A DNA stretch of 64,000 nucleotides, taken from contig NC_072814.1 in assembly GCF_003013715.1 (NCBI RefSeq), positions 1,736,001-1,800,000 on the forward strand, written 5' to 3'. The translations under genes and the position numbers were made by a program. Shown one piece after another: positions 1-9,600 of the stretch. The notes beneath the pieces are model-generated. The model saw only the letters and a list, made by a program, of their open reading frames with translations, did not search any database and had not been told where the DNA came from. Source of the DNA: Candidozyma auris. Taxonomy: Eukaryota > Ascomycota > Pichiomycetes > Serinales > Metschnikowiaceae. Within the stretch, counting starts at the first letter, position 1; every line of letters starts with the position of its first letter.

Positions 1-119
1 GAACCGATCATCCCGCCGCCCCAGGCTCAGGCAACACAGGCGACTCATATATCAAGTGGGCTGAACTCGAGGCCCAGAACTCCTCTTCTTCCGAAATTCC
101 AGCCACTTTTATAGCATAA
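1..119 (+). CDS. 3' end of an unidentified gene, cut by the window edge
   Basis: Frame 3 stays open for 38 codons from the left edge to a TAA at 117-119. The translated tail is Ser/Ala/Pro/Gly-rich but looks like protein (it includes GDSYIKWAELEAQ) and ends in PATFIA. The start lies outside the window. Nothing in these residues identifies a family. The stop is 143 bp before the next gene on the same strand. It is a probable C-terminus only; a chance open frame of this length is possible. Confidence 0.55.
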   Translation, partial: TDHPAAPGSGNTGDSYIKWAELEAQNSSSSEIPATFIA

Positions 120-151
120 TACCCTTCACGAAAATAGTCAGATAAACATAT

Positions 152-163
152 TTTGCAACCATT
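152..163 (+). promoter_or_regulatory. variant of the 12-bp element (TTTGCAACCATT)
   Basis: One mismatch (G to A at position 7) from the TTYGCAGCCAWT element. It lies about 100 bp before the ATG of the OCA2-like gene. The same variant is the core of the tandem repeat at 15051-15106. Confidence 0.4.
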
Positions 164-262
164 TCAACAGTACTGTGTATAGGTATAGCCTCTGAGGTGG
201 ACCCAGTAGACTATCCATGAGTAATTACCATCAAGCTGGATACTAAGACTGCAATTCTTGGT

Positions 263-979
263 ATGGCCACCTCTCAAGTAGCTAGCAATAGCTTTGATCC
301 TGAACCTAAAGTCTCCGATCTGGGGAACGGACAGTTTGAACATTCCCTGAGTCACCAAGAACAGGGATCACCTTTGAAGACAACCATAATACCTCGGCCT
401 AACTACGTTCCACCGTTAAACTTTTCGCTTGTTGAAGATGGAATATATAGATCAGGGTTCCCTATGCCTATTAACTATCCGTTCATGAAACAGCTCAAGC
501 TCAAGACAATCATATACGTTGGGGATTTGTGCCATGAGAAGGCGAAAAAAAAAGGCAGGGACGAAAAGCCAAAGAAAGATAAGAACGGAACAGCGGAGAT
601 ATATGAAAAGTACAAGGCGTGGATAGAATCCACCGATATCAACTTTCACCCTCTTTTGGTGCATTCCTCACAAGAACCGTTTACCCTGATAGAGACTCAG
701 GCTCAAACACAGGAGTCATTAAGAGCTGCCCTACATCTCATACTAGATAAGCGAAATTTCCCAATACTTATACACTCCAATAAAGGCAAGCACAGAATCG
801 GTGTGTTGGTGGGGCTACTAAGAAAGCTTCTCCAGGGATGGTGTATGAGTGGGATATTTGAGGAGTATGAGAAGTTCGCCATGGGCAAATCCGAATTTGA
901 TTTGGAGTTTATAGAGATGTGGCAGCCTGAGCTCACTTATGAGCAAGAATGGCTTCCTGACTTTGTACGAACTACATGA
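263..979 (+). CDS. OCA2: OCA2-type atypical dual-specificity phosphatase family protein, probably catalytically dead
   Basis: This 238-aa protein belongs to the Siw14/Oca fungal tyrosine-phosphatase-like family (inositol-pyrophosphate and stress signalling). The family core begins near residue 48 (NYVPPLNFSLVEDGIYRSG). The signature loop is at 171-180 and reads HSNKGKHRIG. The nucleophilic cysteine of Oca1/Siw14 is replaced by Ser172, while Arg178 is kept. S. cerevisiae Oca2 has, as I recall it, the same HSNKGKHR sequence, which is why I prefer OCA2 over OCA1 or OCA6. In S. cerevisiae Oca proteins form a complex linked to oxidant-induced cell-cycle arrest and TORC1 outputs; the dead members are thought to act as scaffolds. 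It is convergent with the glyoxalase gene, with 108 bp between the stops. Confidence 0.82.
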   Translation: MATSQVASNSFDPEPKVSDLGNGQFEHSLSHQEQGSPLKTTIIPRPNYVPPLNFSLVEDGIYRSGFPMPINYPFMKQLKLKTIIYVGDLCHEKAKKKGRDEKPKKDKNGTAEIYEKYKAWIESTDINFHPLLVHSSQEPFTLIETQAQTQESLRAALHLILDKRNFPILIHSNKGKHRIGVLVGLLRKLLQGWCMSGIFEEYEKFAMGKSEFDLEFIEMWQPELTYEQEWLPDFVRTT

Positions 980-1087
980 CTCGATGACTGAGCTAGAGAG
1001 AAAACATTACCTGTCATCACTTATTAATCAAAGCACCCTGTCTTCGCTGGAGTTACCTCGGCAGATATCTGTCGATTGCATTTCGGC

Positions 1088-1930
1088 TCAGGCGTTATTC
1101 TTCATTTCACGTAATTTAGCCATGACGCTGACAGGGTCCGAGGCAGAAGTGGCTTTCAACACTTGAGGATCCAGAAGACGCATGAACGGATTGAACTCGA
1201 GCTCATCACCGATTGTGAACTTTCCGGCGGTGATGCTGCTCAGCTTCACGAAATTTGCAAGCGAGTCGATGGCTTCGTTCTGCAACACTGTCTTACTGAA
1301 ATTGAGATTGCCTTTAGTGTATTCATGACCTGGATACGTGACAGTATCCTTTGGCAACTTGCCCAAGATATCGTTGAGAGCTTTTTTCATCTGTGTTGCC
1401 GTTCCCTCAAAGAAACGACCGCAGCCCGAAATGAATAGCGTGTCACCAGTGAAGACGGCCTTCTGCCCAGTCTTTGAGTCTTTCACATAGTAACAGATGG
1501 AATCCTGGGTGTGACACGGGGTATGCAAAGCCGTGATAGATAATTGGTCACCCAAATCTATCACCTCTTGGTGTGAAGGGGTGTAAGTCACCAATTCAGA
1601 GTCCTTGCCAGCGATAACGGGCAAATCCGGATATTTCTTGTGAAAATGGCCGTTGCCGCCAGCGTGATCCCAATGATGGTGAGTATTCACTATGGCCTTC
1701 AATTCAAAGTGGGGCTTTTTATTGGCAATGTACGCCTCAACGTCTTGTGGGAAAGCCGAATCAATTAACCAGGCGTGCCTCGAAGGCTCATCTATCAAGA
1801 GATAAGCGTAGTTGTTGCCCTTGCCCCAGGACAGCGGAATGATTTCAACGTGCATCTTGCGGGAGAAAATAGAAAATTTGTTGCTTCGAAATACAGAGGA
1901 GCTGAGTGTAGGAAACTTCAAAAAAACCAT
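1088..1930 (-). CDS. GLO2: Hydroxyacylglutathione hydrolase (glyoxalase II), with a likely mitochondrial presequence
   Basis: Metallo-beta-lactamase fold enzyme that hydrolyses S-D-lactoylglutathione to D-lactate and glutathione, the second step of methylglyoxal detoxification. The zinc-binding THHHWDH motif is at residues 83-89 of the long form, and a GDTLF segment lies further on. The long frame (280 aa) starts at 1930. A second in-frame ATG at 1855 (residue 26) begins MHVEIIPL, where cytosolic Glo2 proteins usually start. The 25 residues between the two ATGs are rich in Ser, Phe, Arg and Lys and lack acidic residues, like a mitochondrial targeting peptide. S. cerevisiae has separate cytosolic (GLO2) and mitochondrial (GLO4) enzymes, so this one gene may make both forms. 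A copy of the 12-bp element lies 104 bp upstream. Confidence 0.9.
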   Translation of the reverse strand: MVFLKFPTLSSSVFRSNKFSIFSRKMHVEIIPLSWGKGNNYAYLLIDEPSRHAWLIDSAFPQDVEAYIANKKPHFELKAIVNTHHHWDHAGGNGHFHKKYPDLPVIAGKDSELVTYTPSHQEVIDLGDQLSITALHTPCHTQDSICYYVKDSKTGQKAVFTGDTLFISGCGRFFEGTATQMKKALNDILGKLPKDTVTYPGHEYTKGNLNFSKTVLQNEAIDSLANFVKLSSITAGKFTIGDELEFNPFMRLLDPQVLKATSASDPVSVMAKLREMKNNA

Positions 1931-2033
1931 CCAAGTGGTTGTCCCTTGAAGATCGTGTGCTTTATGGGGTATATGGCGCCTCAGCGCACTGTGTATAGCG
2001 TGTGGTGAGATTGCTCAGTAAGCGAACTTCGTG

Positions 2034-2045
2034 AATGGCTGCGAA
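2034..2045 (-). promoter_or_regulatory. 12-bp element TTYGCAGCCAWT
   Basis: Exact match on the minus strand, 104 bp upstream of the long GLO2 start and in the same orientation as that gene. Confidence 0.6.
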
Positions 2046-3207
2046 ACTCGCTCCGGATGAAGAGTGTAGAGAATTATGCGAAGCTGAATACGAATATTGG
2101 GCATGAGGAAGGTATGCTGATTTGAGAATTGATGTCTTCAATAAGCTGAATGCTATAATGGGAAGTTTTTGATTTGACTGCCTTTTGAGGCAAGTGCAGG
2201 GAACCATTGGAGATTTTGGAAAGGTTTGGAAGATACATCTGGTAAGTGTTGCCTTCTAAAGACTCGCTGGCCTTTAGCTGATTCTTGCACTCAGATATTC
2301 AAGGGCGCTTTTGTCTTCAAACTTTCTAGATTGTGAGTTATGGATTAAGTACGATGATTGCTCGTGTACGCCCATGAAGCAGCGTAACAAAAAAATCGTT
2401 CCGTGAGCTCATTCGAGTACCTAAAATGAAGGTGTCGCACGCTCGATTGCTGACATGAAATAGATGTGAATTGATTATTTGTGTGTGTGTTCAATGTGAG
2501 ACAGCCTACTTTGGTCGGGTATTGGAAAATAGCTGCGAAAACTACAAAAAGTGCTGAGAATCGGAAGGCCACTTGAACGTAGCAGAACCAAGACCGCCCT
2601 TGAAAATCGAATTTAATCCTAAATCTTCAAAGAGCAAGCTGTTCATGTTCAAGAAAGACAAGTAAGCCTTATACCCATGTATTGGCCCATTCTGACTATT
2701 GTCCAAAGCGCAGTCCCGCATGAACCACTTTCGCTACAACCAACGCTACCACGAACTCGATTTTCAACCTGTGAGTGTATAGACAAGTAGAACATTTCCA
2801 CCATGAGATTATCACGACCCAAATTACCTATGATAAACTCTCTACTTTTAATTCATCCTTTTCCGTGCCCATGAATCAGCGTTATATCGATGCATGCTCC
2901 TTTCGTTGTGTTATCATTATGCGAGTAACGAAACGAAGATGACCAGATCCATTATTTGATTGCAATCGCATTGTGTGACTCGAGTAGAGATTATTTACTT
3001 AAGCGTTGCTACGAACAATTCTCAAGAGACGCTGACATGAATGTCTCAGATGGAAACGAATTGCAGAATGGTGGAGGGAAGAAACTTGAGAATTTGAAAC
3101 GAATTGCACGTCTTCTGTGGCTGGACTGAAAACCAGCGAAATAATTCGAGAACCAGTAATCAATACGTTTCTTCATCACATGGCTCACATGATGACTCCA
3201 TTGGAGA

Positions 3208-3219
3208 AATGGCTGCAAA
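3208..3219 (-). promoter_or_regulatory. 12-bp element TTYGCAGCCAWT
   Basis: Exact match on the minus strand, about 500 bp upstream of PMT1 and opposite to it. Confidence 0.55.
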
Positions 3220-3430
3220 TGAGCACAAGCTACAAATACTCAAAAGTTGCACCACTCATAAAAGTCAAATTCAGCTCACTGATTACGCATCAGCGCCTTT
3301 CCAGCATAGAGCTGAACTATCCACGTTTGATGAATTTTTTTGTTTCCCAATATTAACCTTCTCCCCAACGCCTACCTCGCTTAGCGCCTTACCTATAATC
3401 TCTTCCAGACACTCCTCTCCGGACTCGCTT

Positions 3431-3442
3431 TTCGCAGCCATT
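3431..3442 (+). promoter_or_regulatory. 12-bp element TTYGCAGCCAWT
   Basis: Exact match, 280 bp upstream of the PMT1 ATG and 18 bp before an ATG at 3461 that could open a small spliced ORF. Confidence 0.6.
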
Positions 3443-3721
3443 TCGCACCCAGAAACCCAAATGCCCGAGCAAACATTGGAGCAGTTGAAGATCAAGGAAG
3501 AAAAGCTAAATGTAAAAGGTTTTGAAATGCACTCACTTAAATTCGAATATACCTCTTTTTCTAACCCATCCTGAATAGTTCCTTCTCCCGTCTGGGGCCA
3601 TACATCCACGGCGCGCTGTGCAGGTCAACCTTACACGTAGATAGTTTCTCACACTTTTTCCAAACTCTCCAATCCACGCTCTACAGCTCAATTCCTAGCC
3701 AAATCTGCACATTCCCTGGCA

Positions 3722-6334
3722 ATGGCCAAAAACTCAAAGTCAGAAGCCCGCAAGAGCTCCCTGGGCTCGGCTGTATCTACTGACACCTTGTTTGACTTGG
3801 ACACGGTGCCGCAGCCCCAATATGGAAAGGGCCAGTACCGTGAGTACTTGTTGACCGAAACCCCAGAGTACATCACCAACTCTCGCAGAGTGCTGGGCAA
3901 GGAATACGCGTTGCTTGCCGTCTTGTTTGGTGCTGGCTTGTACGTGCGTTTGCAGAACTTGCACCACCCCAACTCGGTGGTTTTCGATGAGGTCCACTTT
4001 GGAGGATTTGCCAAAAAGTACATCAAGGGCACATTTTTCATGGACGTTCACCCTCCCTTGGCCAAGATGCTTTATGCAGCAGTGGGCCTGCTTGCTGGCT
4101 TCACAGGGGACTTTGACTTCGCTAAGATTGGCGATATTTTCCCCCAGTCTGTCCCATATGTGGTCATGAGAGCTTTCCCTGCTGTGTTGGGGTTGGCCAC
4201 TGTTTTCCTTTGCTACTTAACGTTGCGTTCCTCTGGCGTGCGTCCAATTGTCGCTTTTGTCACTGCTGGTTCTCTTTTGGTGGAGAATTCGTACGTCACA
4301 ATCTCCAGATACATTTTGCTTGACGCGCCACTTTTGTTCTTCATTGCTGCCGCCATATATGCGTTTAAGAAGTTCGAAGTGCAGAAACCCTTCTCGTTGA
4401 ACTTCTTCCGTTCCCTTTTGCTGTGTTCCCTTGCCTTGGGCATGGCCTTCAGCTCGAAGTGGGTCGGTTTGTTCACCATCGCATGGGTCGGCGTGTGCTG
4501 TGTCATTCACATGTGGTTCCTCATTGGTGACTTGTCTGTGTCTCCCAAGGCCATTTGGAAGCACGCATTTGCTCGCGCATCGTTCCTTTTGGGCGTACCA
4601 ATTATCTTATACTTATTCATTTTCAGCATCCACTTCAATGTGTTGCCAAATGATGGTGACGGCTCTGCCTTCATGACCTCCCACTTCCGTGCGGGATTAG
4701 CTGGATCTCTTGTTCCTAGACAGACTACTGCTCAGGTAGGCTACGGTTCTCTTGTCACAATTCGTCATGTCAACACCAGAGGCGGTTACTTGCATTCTCA
4801 CAACCACATGTACCCAACTGGATCCAAGCAGCAGCAAATTACCTTATACCCACACTTGGACACCAACAACGAATGGATGATTGAGCCTTACAACAGATCT
4901 ATCCCTGACGAATTTGAGCAGATCAAGGACGGTGACAAGGTCAGACTTGTCCACGTGAACACCAAGAGAAGATTGCATTCTCACGACGAGAAGCCTCCTG
5001 TGAGTGAGCGTGACTGGCAGAAGGAAGCCTCCTGTTACGGTTATGATGGCTTTGGCGGTGACGCCAACGATGACTGGATCTTTGAGATTGTCAAGCACAA
5101 GACCAAAGGAAGAGCCCAGGAAGAAGTGAGAGCCATTGAGACTATCTTCAGATTGAGACATGCCATGACTGGCCACTACTTGTTCTCGAGTGAGGTGAAG
5201 TTGCCAAGCTGGGGTTTCGAGCAGCAGGAAGTCACTGCCGCCTCTCAAGGAAAGAGGCCTTTGACTCATTGGTACATTGAGACGAACAATGCTGACCAAA
5301 GATTGCCAGCTGAGAAAAGAGAGATTGTGAGATACGAGAAGTTGAGCTTCTGGCAGAAATTCGTTGAGTCTCACAAGACCATGTGGAAGATCAATCAAGG
5401 TTTGACCTCCCACCACAACTGGCAATCTAATCCTCATGATTGGCCCTTGTTGGTTCGCGGTATCAACTATTGGGGCAAGGACCACACCCAGGTTTACTTC
5501 CTTGGTAACCCATTTGTGTGGTGGACGGTCTCTGCAACGTTGGTTGCTTTCTTAATCCACATGGGCATCTCCGTTTTGAAGTGGCAGACAGGCCTGAAGA
5601 TTGCAACTTCCAAGCATGTCTTCAACTTCAATCTTCAGATGTTCACATACTTTATCGGATGGCTCATCCACTACTTCCCATTCTTCATCATGGGAAGACA
5701 GCTTTTCTTGCACCACTACTTGCCATCTCAATACTTTGCAATCTTGGGTCTTGGCCACTTGTTTGAGTTGTTTGTTGCCAATTCTTATGTGGGCAGAAAA
5801 GGTGCTCATGCGTTGGTGGTATATTTGGCTGTTGCTGCTACAGTGTACTTCTACTTCTCTCCTATCATTTACGGATATCCATGGACAAAGAACCAATGCA
5901 AATCCACCAAATGGGTGTCCTCTTGGGATTATGACTGCAACACATTCCTCGATAATATTCTGGAGTACCGTTCATTGAAGCTGTCTATTGCTGAGAGCAC
6001 CATCTCTAACCCCCTGACGGTGGTTGTCAATGAAGCCAAAGAAACTCCTCGTGCTGTAAAGCAAGAGATCAAGCAAGAAAAGCACGGTTTGCTGGAAAGT
6101 GAATACTTTGAACCACCACCGGCTGCCGAGACCCACAAGGGCCCCTTGCCAGACTTTTTGAGAGATGAGGAGGAGGCACCTGTTGGCGAGTTGGTTGACG
6201 AGGCCACTGAGAACAAGGACAAGCCTCATGCCGTTCCCGAGAAGGTTGCACCTTCTGAGGGAGAGGAGCAAGGCATTGTTGCTGACGAGGTTGTCGTGGA
6301 GGGAGTTGTTCACGAAGAGGCTGAGATGCAGTAG
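3722..6334 (+). CDS. PMT1: Dolichyl-phosphate-mannose protein O-mannosyltransferase, Pmt1 subfamily
   Basis: ER-membrane GT39 enzyme that moves mannose from dolichyl-phosphate mannose to Ser/Thr of secretory proteins, normally as a heterodimer with a Pmt2-type partner. The 870-aa protein has the catalytic Asp-Glu pair (D89/E90) in FDEVHFG, the HPPLAKML loop at about 110-117, a hydrophobic N-terminal multispan block, a luminal MIR region at about 325-520 (repeated HSH/LHSH motifs) and a C-terminal multispan block. Segments such as HAMTGHYLFS and SPIIYGYPWT follow S. cerevisiae Pmt1 closely as I recall it, hence PMT1 rather than PMT2/4. The acidic Glu/Pro-rich cytosolic tail (about 755-870) is somewhat longer than in S. 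cerevisiae (817 aa total). CTG codon 123 falls at a serine of ScPmt1. Confidence 0.95.
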   Translation: MAKNSKSEARKSSLGSAVSTDTLFDLDTVPQPQYGKGQYREYLLTETPEYITNSRRVLGKEYALLAVLFGAGLYVRLQNLHHPNSVVFDEVHFGGFAKKYIKGTFFMDVHPPLAKMLYAAVGLLAGFTGDFDFAKIGDIFPQSVPYVVMRAFPAVLGLATVFLCYLTLRSSGVRPIVAFVTAGSLLVENSYVTISRYILLDAPLLFFIAAAIYAFKKFEVQKPFSLNFFRSLLLCSLALGMAFSSKWVGLFTIAWVGVCCVIHMWFLIGDLSVSPKAIWKHAFARASFLLGVPIILYLFIFSIHFNVLPNDGDGSAFMTSHFRAGLAGSLVPRQTTAQVGYGSLVTIRHVNTRGGYLHSHNHMYPTGSKQQQITLYPHLDTNNEWMIEPYNRSIPDEFEQIKDGDKVRLVHVNTKRRLHSHDEKPPVSERDWQKEASCYGYDGFGGDANDDWIFEIVKHKTKGRAQEEVRAIETIFRLRHAMTGHYLFSSEVKLPSWGFEQQEVTAASQGKRPLTHWYIETNNADQRLPAEKREIVRYEKLSFWQKFVESHKTMWKINQGLTSHHNWQSNPHDWPLLVRGINYWGKDHTQVYFLGNPFVWWTVSATLVAFLIHMGISVLKWQTGLKIATSKHVFNFNLQMFTYFIGWLIHYFPFFIMGRQLFLHHYLPSQYFAILGLGHLFELFVANSYVGRKGAHALVVYLAVAATVYFYFSPIIYGYPWTKNQCKSTKWVSSWDYDCNTFLDNILEYRSLKLSIAESTISNPLTVVVNEAKETPRAVKQEIKQEKHGLLESEYFEPPPAAETHKGPLPDFLRDEEEAPVGELVDEATENKDKPHAVPEKVAPSEGEEQGIVADEVVVEGVVHEEAEMQ

Positions 6335-6676
6335 TTATATAGGACTTTATAATATTGCAAACGTTCGTTTTACAGATAATGGAAGAGACTGAGGTTGAAG
6401 TCACCGTTATTCAACAGATTCTACTAACAGGTCACATGGGGCAAGTCATATCTGGGGAAGACTCCAAAATGTGTATAAAACATCCTGCACAAAACCCCAC
6501 CTTCGCTGTACTAGAGTGTCTACGTGATTATGAACAGAAGGTTGAAGATCACGATATATTAATAATAATCCATATAAGTTCTCACGCAGCCATTATACCC
6601 AATACCTGGTCACCATAAAGGCTCTCGCCACGCATATCAACCACAACCTTTTTAATCTTCCACACATTCACGCATA
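6335..6676. other. 342-bp intergenic region PMT1 to DOA10
   Basis: PMT1 terminator plus DOA10 promoter. An 87-codon open frame lies inside but has no family features and no separate promoter space. No 12-bp element was seen. Confidence 0.5.
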
Positions 6677-9600
6677 ATGATCGACTCCGAACACACATGT
6701 CGAATTTGCAGAGGTGAAGCGACCCAAAAACAGCCGCTAATCCATCCATGTAGATGCAGAGGGTCCATTAGGTATATACATGAGGACTGTCTTATGGAGT
6801 GGCTCAAACACTCGAGCAAGCTGACAAAACAATGTGATATCTGTAACACCCCATACCAGTTCAAGACCATTTATGACCCGAACATGCCTAAGAGGGTGCC
6901 TCTTCTGCTAATCGTCGAAAAGGTCGTGAGCACAGTTACCAAGGCTATCACTAAGTACTTGCTGATTGTGCTTTACTTGGCATTCATCTTACAGCTTCCG
7001 ATCTTCTGGAAGCTCATCGGCAGAGTGTACACTTTTGTCGTGGACGGAACGCTACCTCCGTCTTCTCATAGTGTGGCCATGTCTCTTCTATATGGCACAT
7101 CCATTGCATTTCAAGAAGACGTGCCTTCGGAAGCGAATGCTACCATGTTCGAGAAGGCATGGTTCATTTTCATCAACACATTCCAAAGTGGCTTATTTCA
7201 TGTGGCCATGTTCGTTGTAATGCTCGTTTCTATCTTTGTCGAGCACGAATGGGTCGTCAGAGATGAAGGATACATGAAAATACTACTTAACGAGATTGGC
7301 GTTGAGCCGAGATCCAAATTGTTGGAGCTACTAGAGGGTTTGCAACGCAGAGACCGTGGCGAAGATGACGACAACAATGCGGCTGACAGACCCGGACGTA
7401 ATCGTGCTGTGGATGTTGAACTACTTGGAGAGGCTATCAGGGACCTCCAAAACTTCCCAGGAGGATTCCCTGCTGAAGCAGATCTTCGTCGAGCCTTGCA
7501 GAATGGGCAACTCAACGATGTTATGCGCAGAGATTTGTTACCTGGACAGCGGAATGAGAGGCAGAATGAGGAGCAGGAAGAAGCTCCCCTAGTGCTCCCA
7601 GACATGCCAGCAAACCACTTTGAGATGATGGCCAATGCTGGCGACAACGTGGATATCGAGGCAGCACACCAGAATGTGGGCAATGCCGCTAATGAGAATA
7701 TTAATGCTTCGGACGATGATCCACAAGATGAGGATTATGTTTATGATGGCGATGATAATAACGACTCTAATCTGGAAACCGACGATGAACATATCGACTT
7801 GCATGAGGATCACGAAGATGACAACCAAGATGCGATGGCTGCTCTCGATCCACAACCTGTCGAGGATCTTGATGAAGGCATTTTGGAGATTATTGGTCTA
7901 AAACTCAACGTATCGACTCCTCTTTTGCTCATGGTTTTGGTGGACCTCATCGTTATGATCTTCTTATTTGTGGCCTACTTGATTCCTCACATGGTTGGTA
8001 ACTTCGTACTTTACATTATTGCATTAACGTACCAATACGTCGTTCAGAAGCTCATTACTTTCAATTTTCTGAACGTTGTACCAGGGTATGTCTGCACAGC
8101 TGCTTACGTGATAATGCATTACTATTCAAAGGCCGGTCTCCTTTTGGGGCCACTGAACTTTCTCAAACACGTATTTTTCCAACCTGTATTGGATGTTGTT
8201 ACACGCTGTCTCTCTTTGGAAAAGGTCTTCCCTGTTTCTTTGACGGAACGGGTGATTGCATTATTAATCGGATACTTGTTGGGCTGCTACGCAGTATACT
8301 CAGCCATGAGGGCCATGACCGCAGGAAAAAAGCCAATCGTCGGGACCACACGCAGAGTTTACAAAGTTCTATTCGAGATCACTGCCACGCTCAAGGTTTT
8401 CGTCGTTTTTGCTGTTGAAATCGTCGTTTTCCCAGTATATTGCGGCTGGCTCATCGATATGTGCTTGACACCGCTCTTCAAGTCCGAATTGACGACCACA
8501 AACGCTGACGGTTCCATCGTTTACCAATACTTATTCATAGCATCGACGGAACCTTACAACTCACCATCAGCACGAATCATTATTTATTGGGGCTTTGGAA
8601 CCATTTACATGCTTTGCTTTGCCTTATACGTTGGAATGTTGAGAAACAAGATTTTGCGTCCTGGCGTGCTCTTCTTCATTAGAAGTCCAGAGGATCCAAA
8701 TGCAAGGCTCATTCATGATGCCTTAGTGAAATCGCTTCGTTTCCAATTGCTGCGTATCTGGCTTAGTGCCAAGTTCTACACTGGCAACATTTTATTAGGG
8801 ATAGGAATCATTACATGGGGTCTCAGATGGTTTACCACAACACTCCACTCAGAGAAGAATGTGCTTCTTCCAATACCAATATCAGTTGAGGGCATTCTAC
8901 ACGTTGCAGCAGTTGCAAGGATAGCAAGAGAAAATCATACGCTACTCGCCAGCTGGTGTGCCTCATTCTGGCAGCGCGTCTTCGATGTCGTGTGTTACAA
9001 GTTGAGGCTTTCAGATTTTATTTTATGTAAGTCTGTTGCAGAGGAGCGTGGATACGTTGTGTACAAGAGTTGGTTCCATGAGATTCGTGGCGACCAACCC
9101 GATTGGGAGCATCCATTATCACTCGCAGAGGCTCGTTTGAAGCTCAAGGAACCAGGAGTCACCGCTTGCTTTGTTCCTAATGGGTATTACGTGAGAGCAC
9201 CTTCAAGTGACACGTCCAGAAAGTTCATTGATCAGCTCTTTATCCCCGTGACAAGCACTGATCAACCACTCAAGGAGCCAGAAAACAAGCCTACACGTAA
9301 TGAGGATGGGTACGAGTCAGACTATTCCGACGTTGATTTGAACTATGAAAACAGCTACGATATTGTTTACCGTCCGCCTGACTTCAAAACAAGATGCATG
9401 CTCTTGGTCATTCTCTTGGGAGTCTTTGCCCAGTTACTATTCGTGCTTTTAGGTACTACAGCTGCACTTACCGGCAGACTTCTTGTGAATATTTTCGCAG
9501 TGTGTCTTGACTTCACTGGACTTAAATGGCACCCTTATCAGATAGATCACTCAAAAGCTGACCTTCAATCGATATCATTTGGGCTCAGTATACTTATGGA

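Larger units (their letters stand above)
1931..3721. other. 1.8-kb intergenic region between GLO2 and PMT1
   Basis: The region is divergent between two confident genes. It holds three exact copies of the 12-bp element (2034, 3208, 3431) and one variant (2528-2539). Open frames here are short, overlap each other and lack family features. A possible small spliced ORF starts at 3461 (see findings). Otherwise I see nothing. Confidence 0.6.

Noticed and set aside
2571..2781. Two protein-like segments in one frame (ending KLFMFKKDK and starting MNHFRYNQRYHELDF) separated by two stops
   Set aside because: No start for the first part and no intron that keeps frame could be found; a decayed gene is possible but not supportable.
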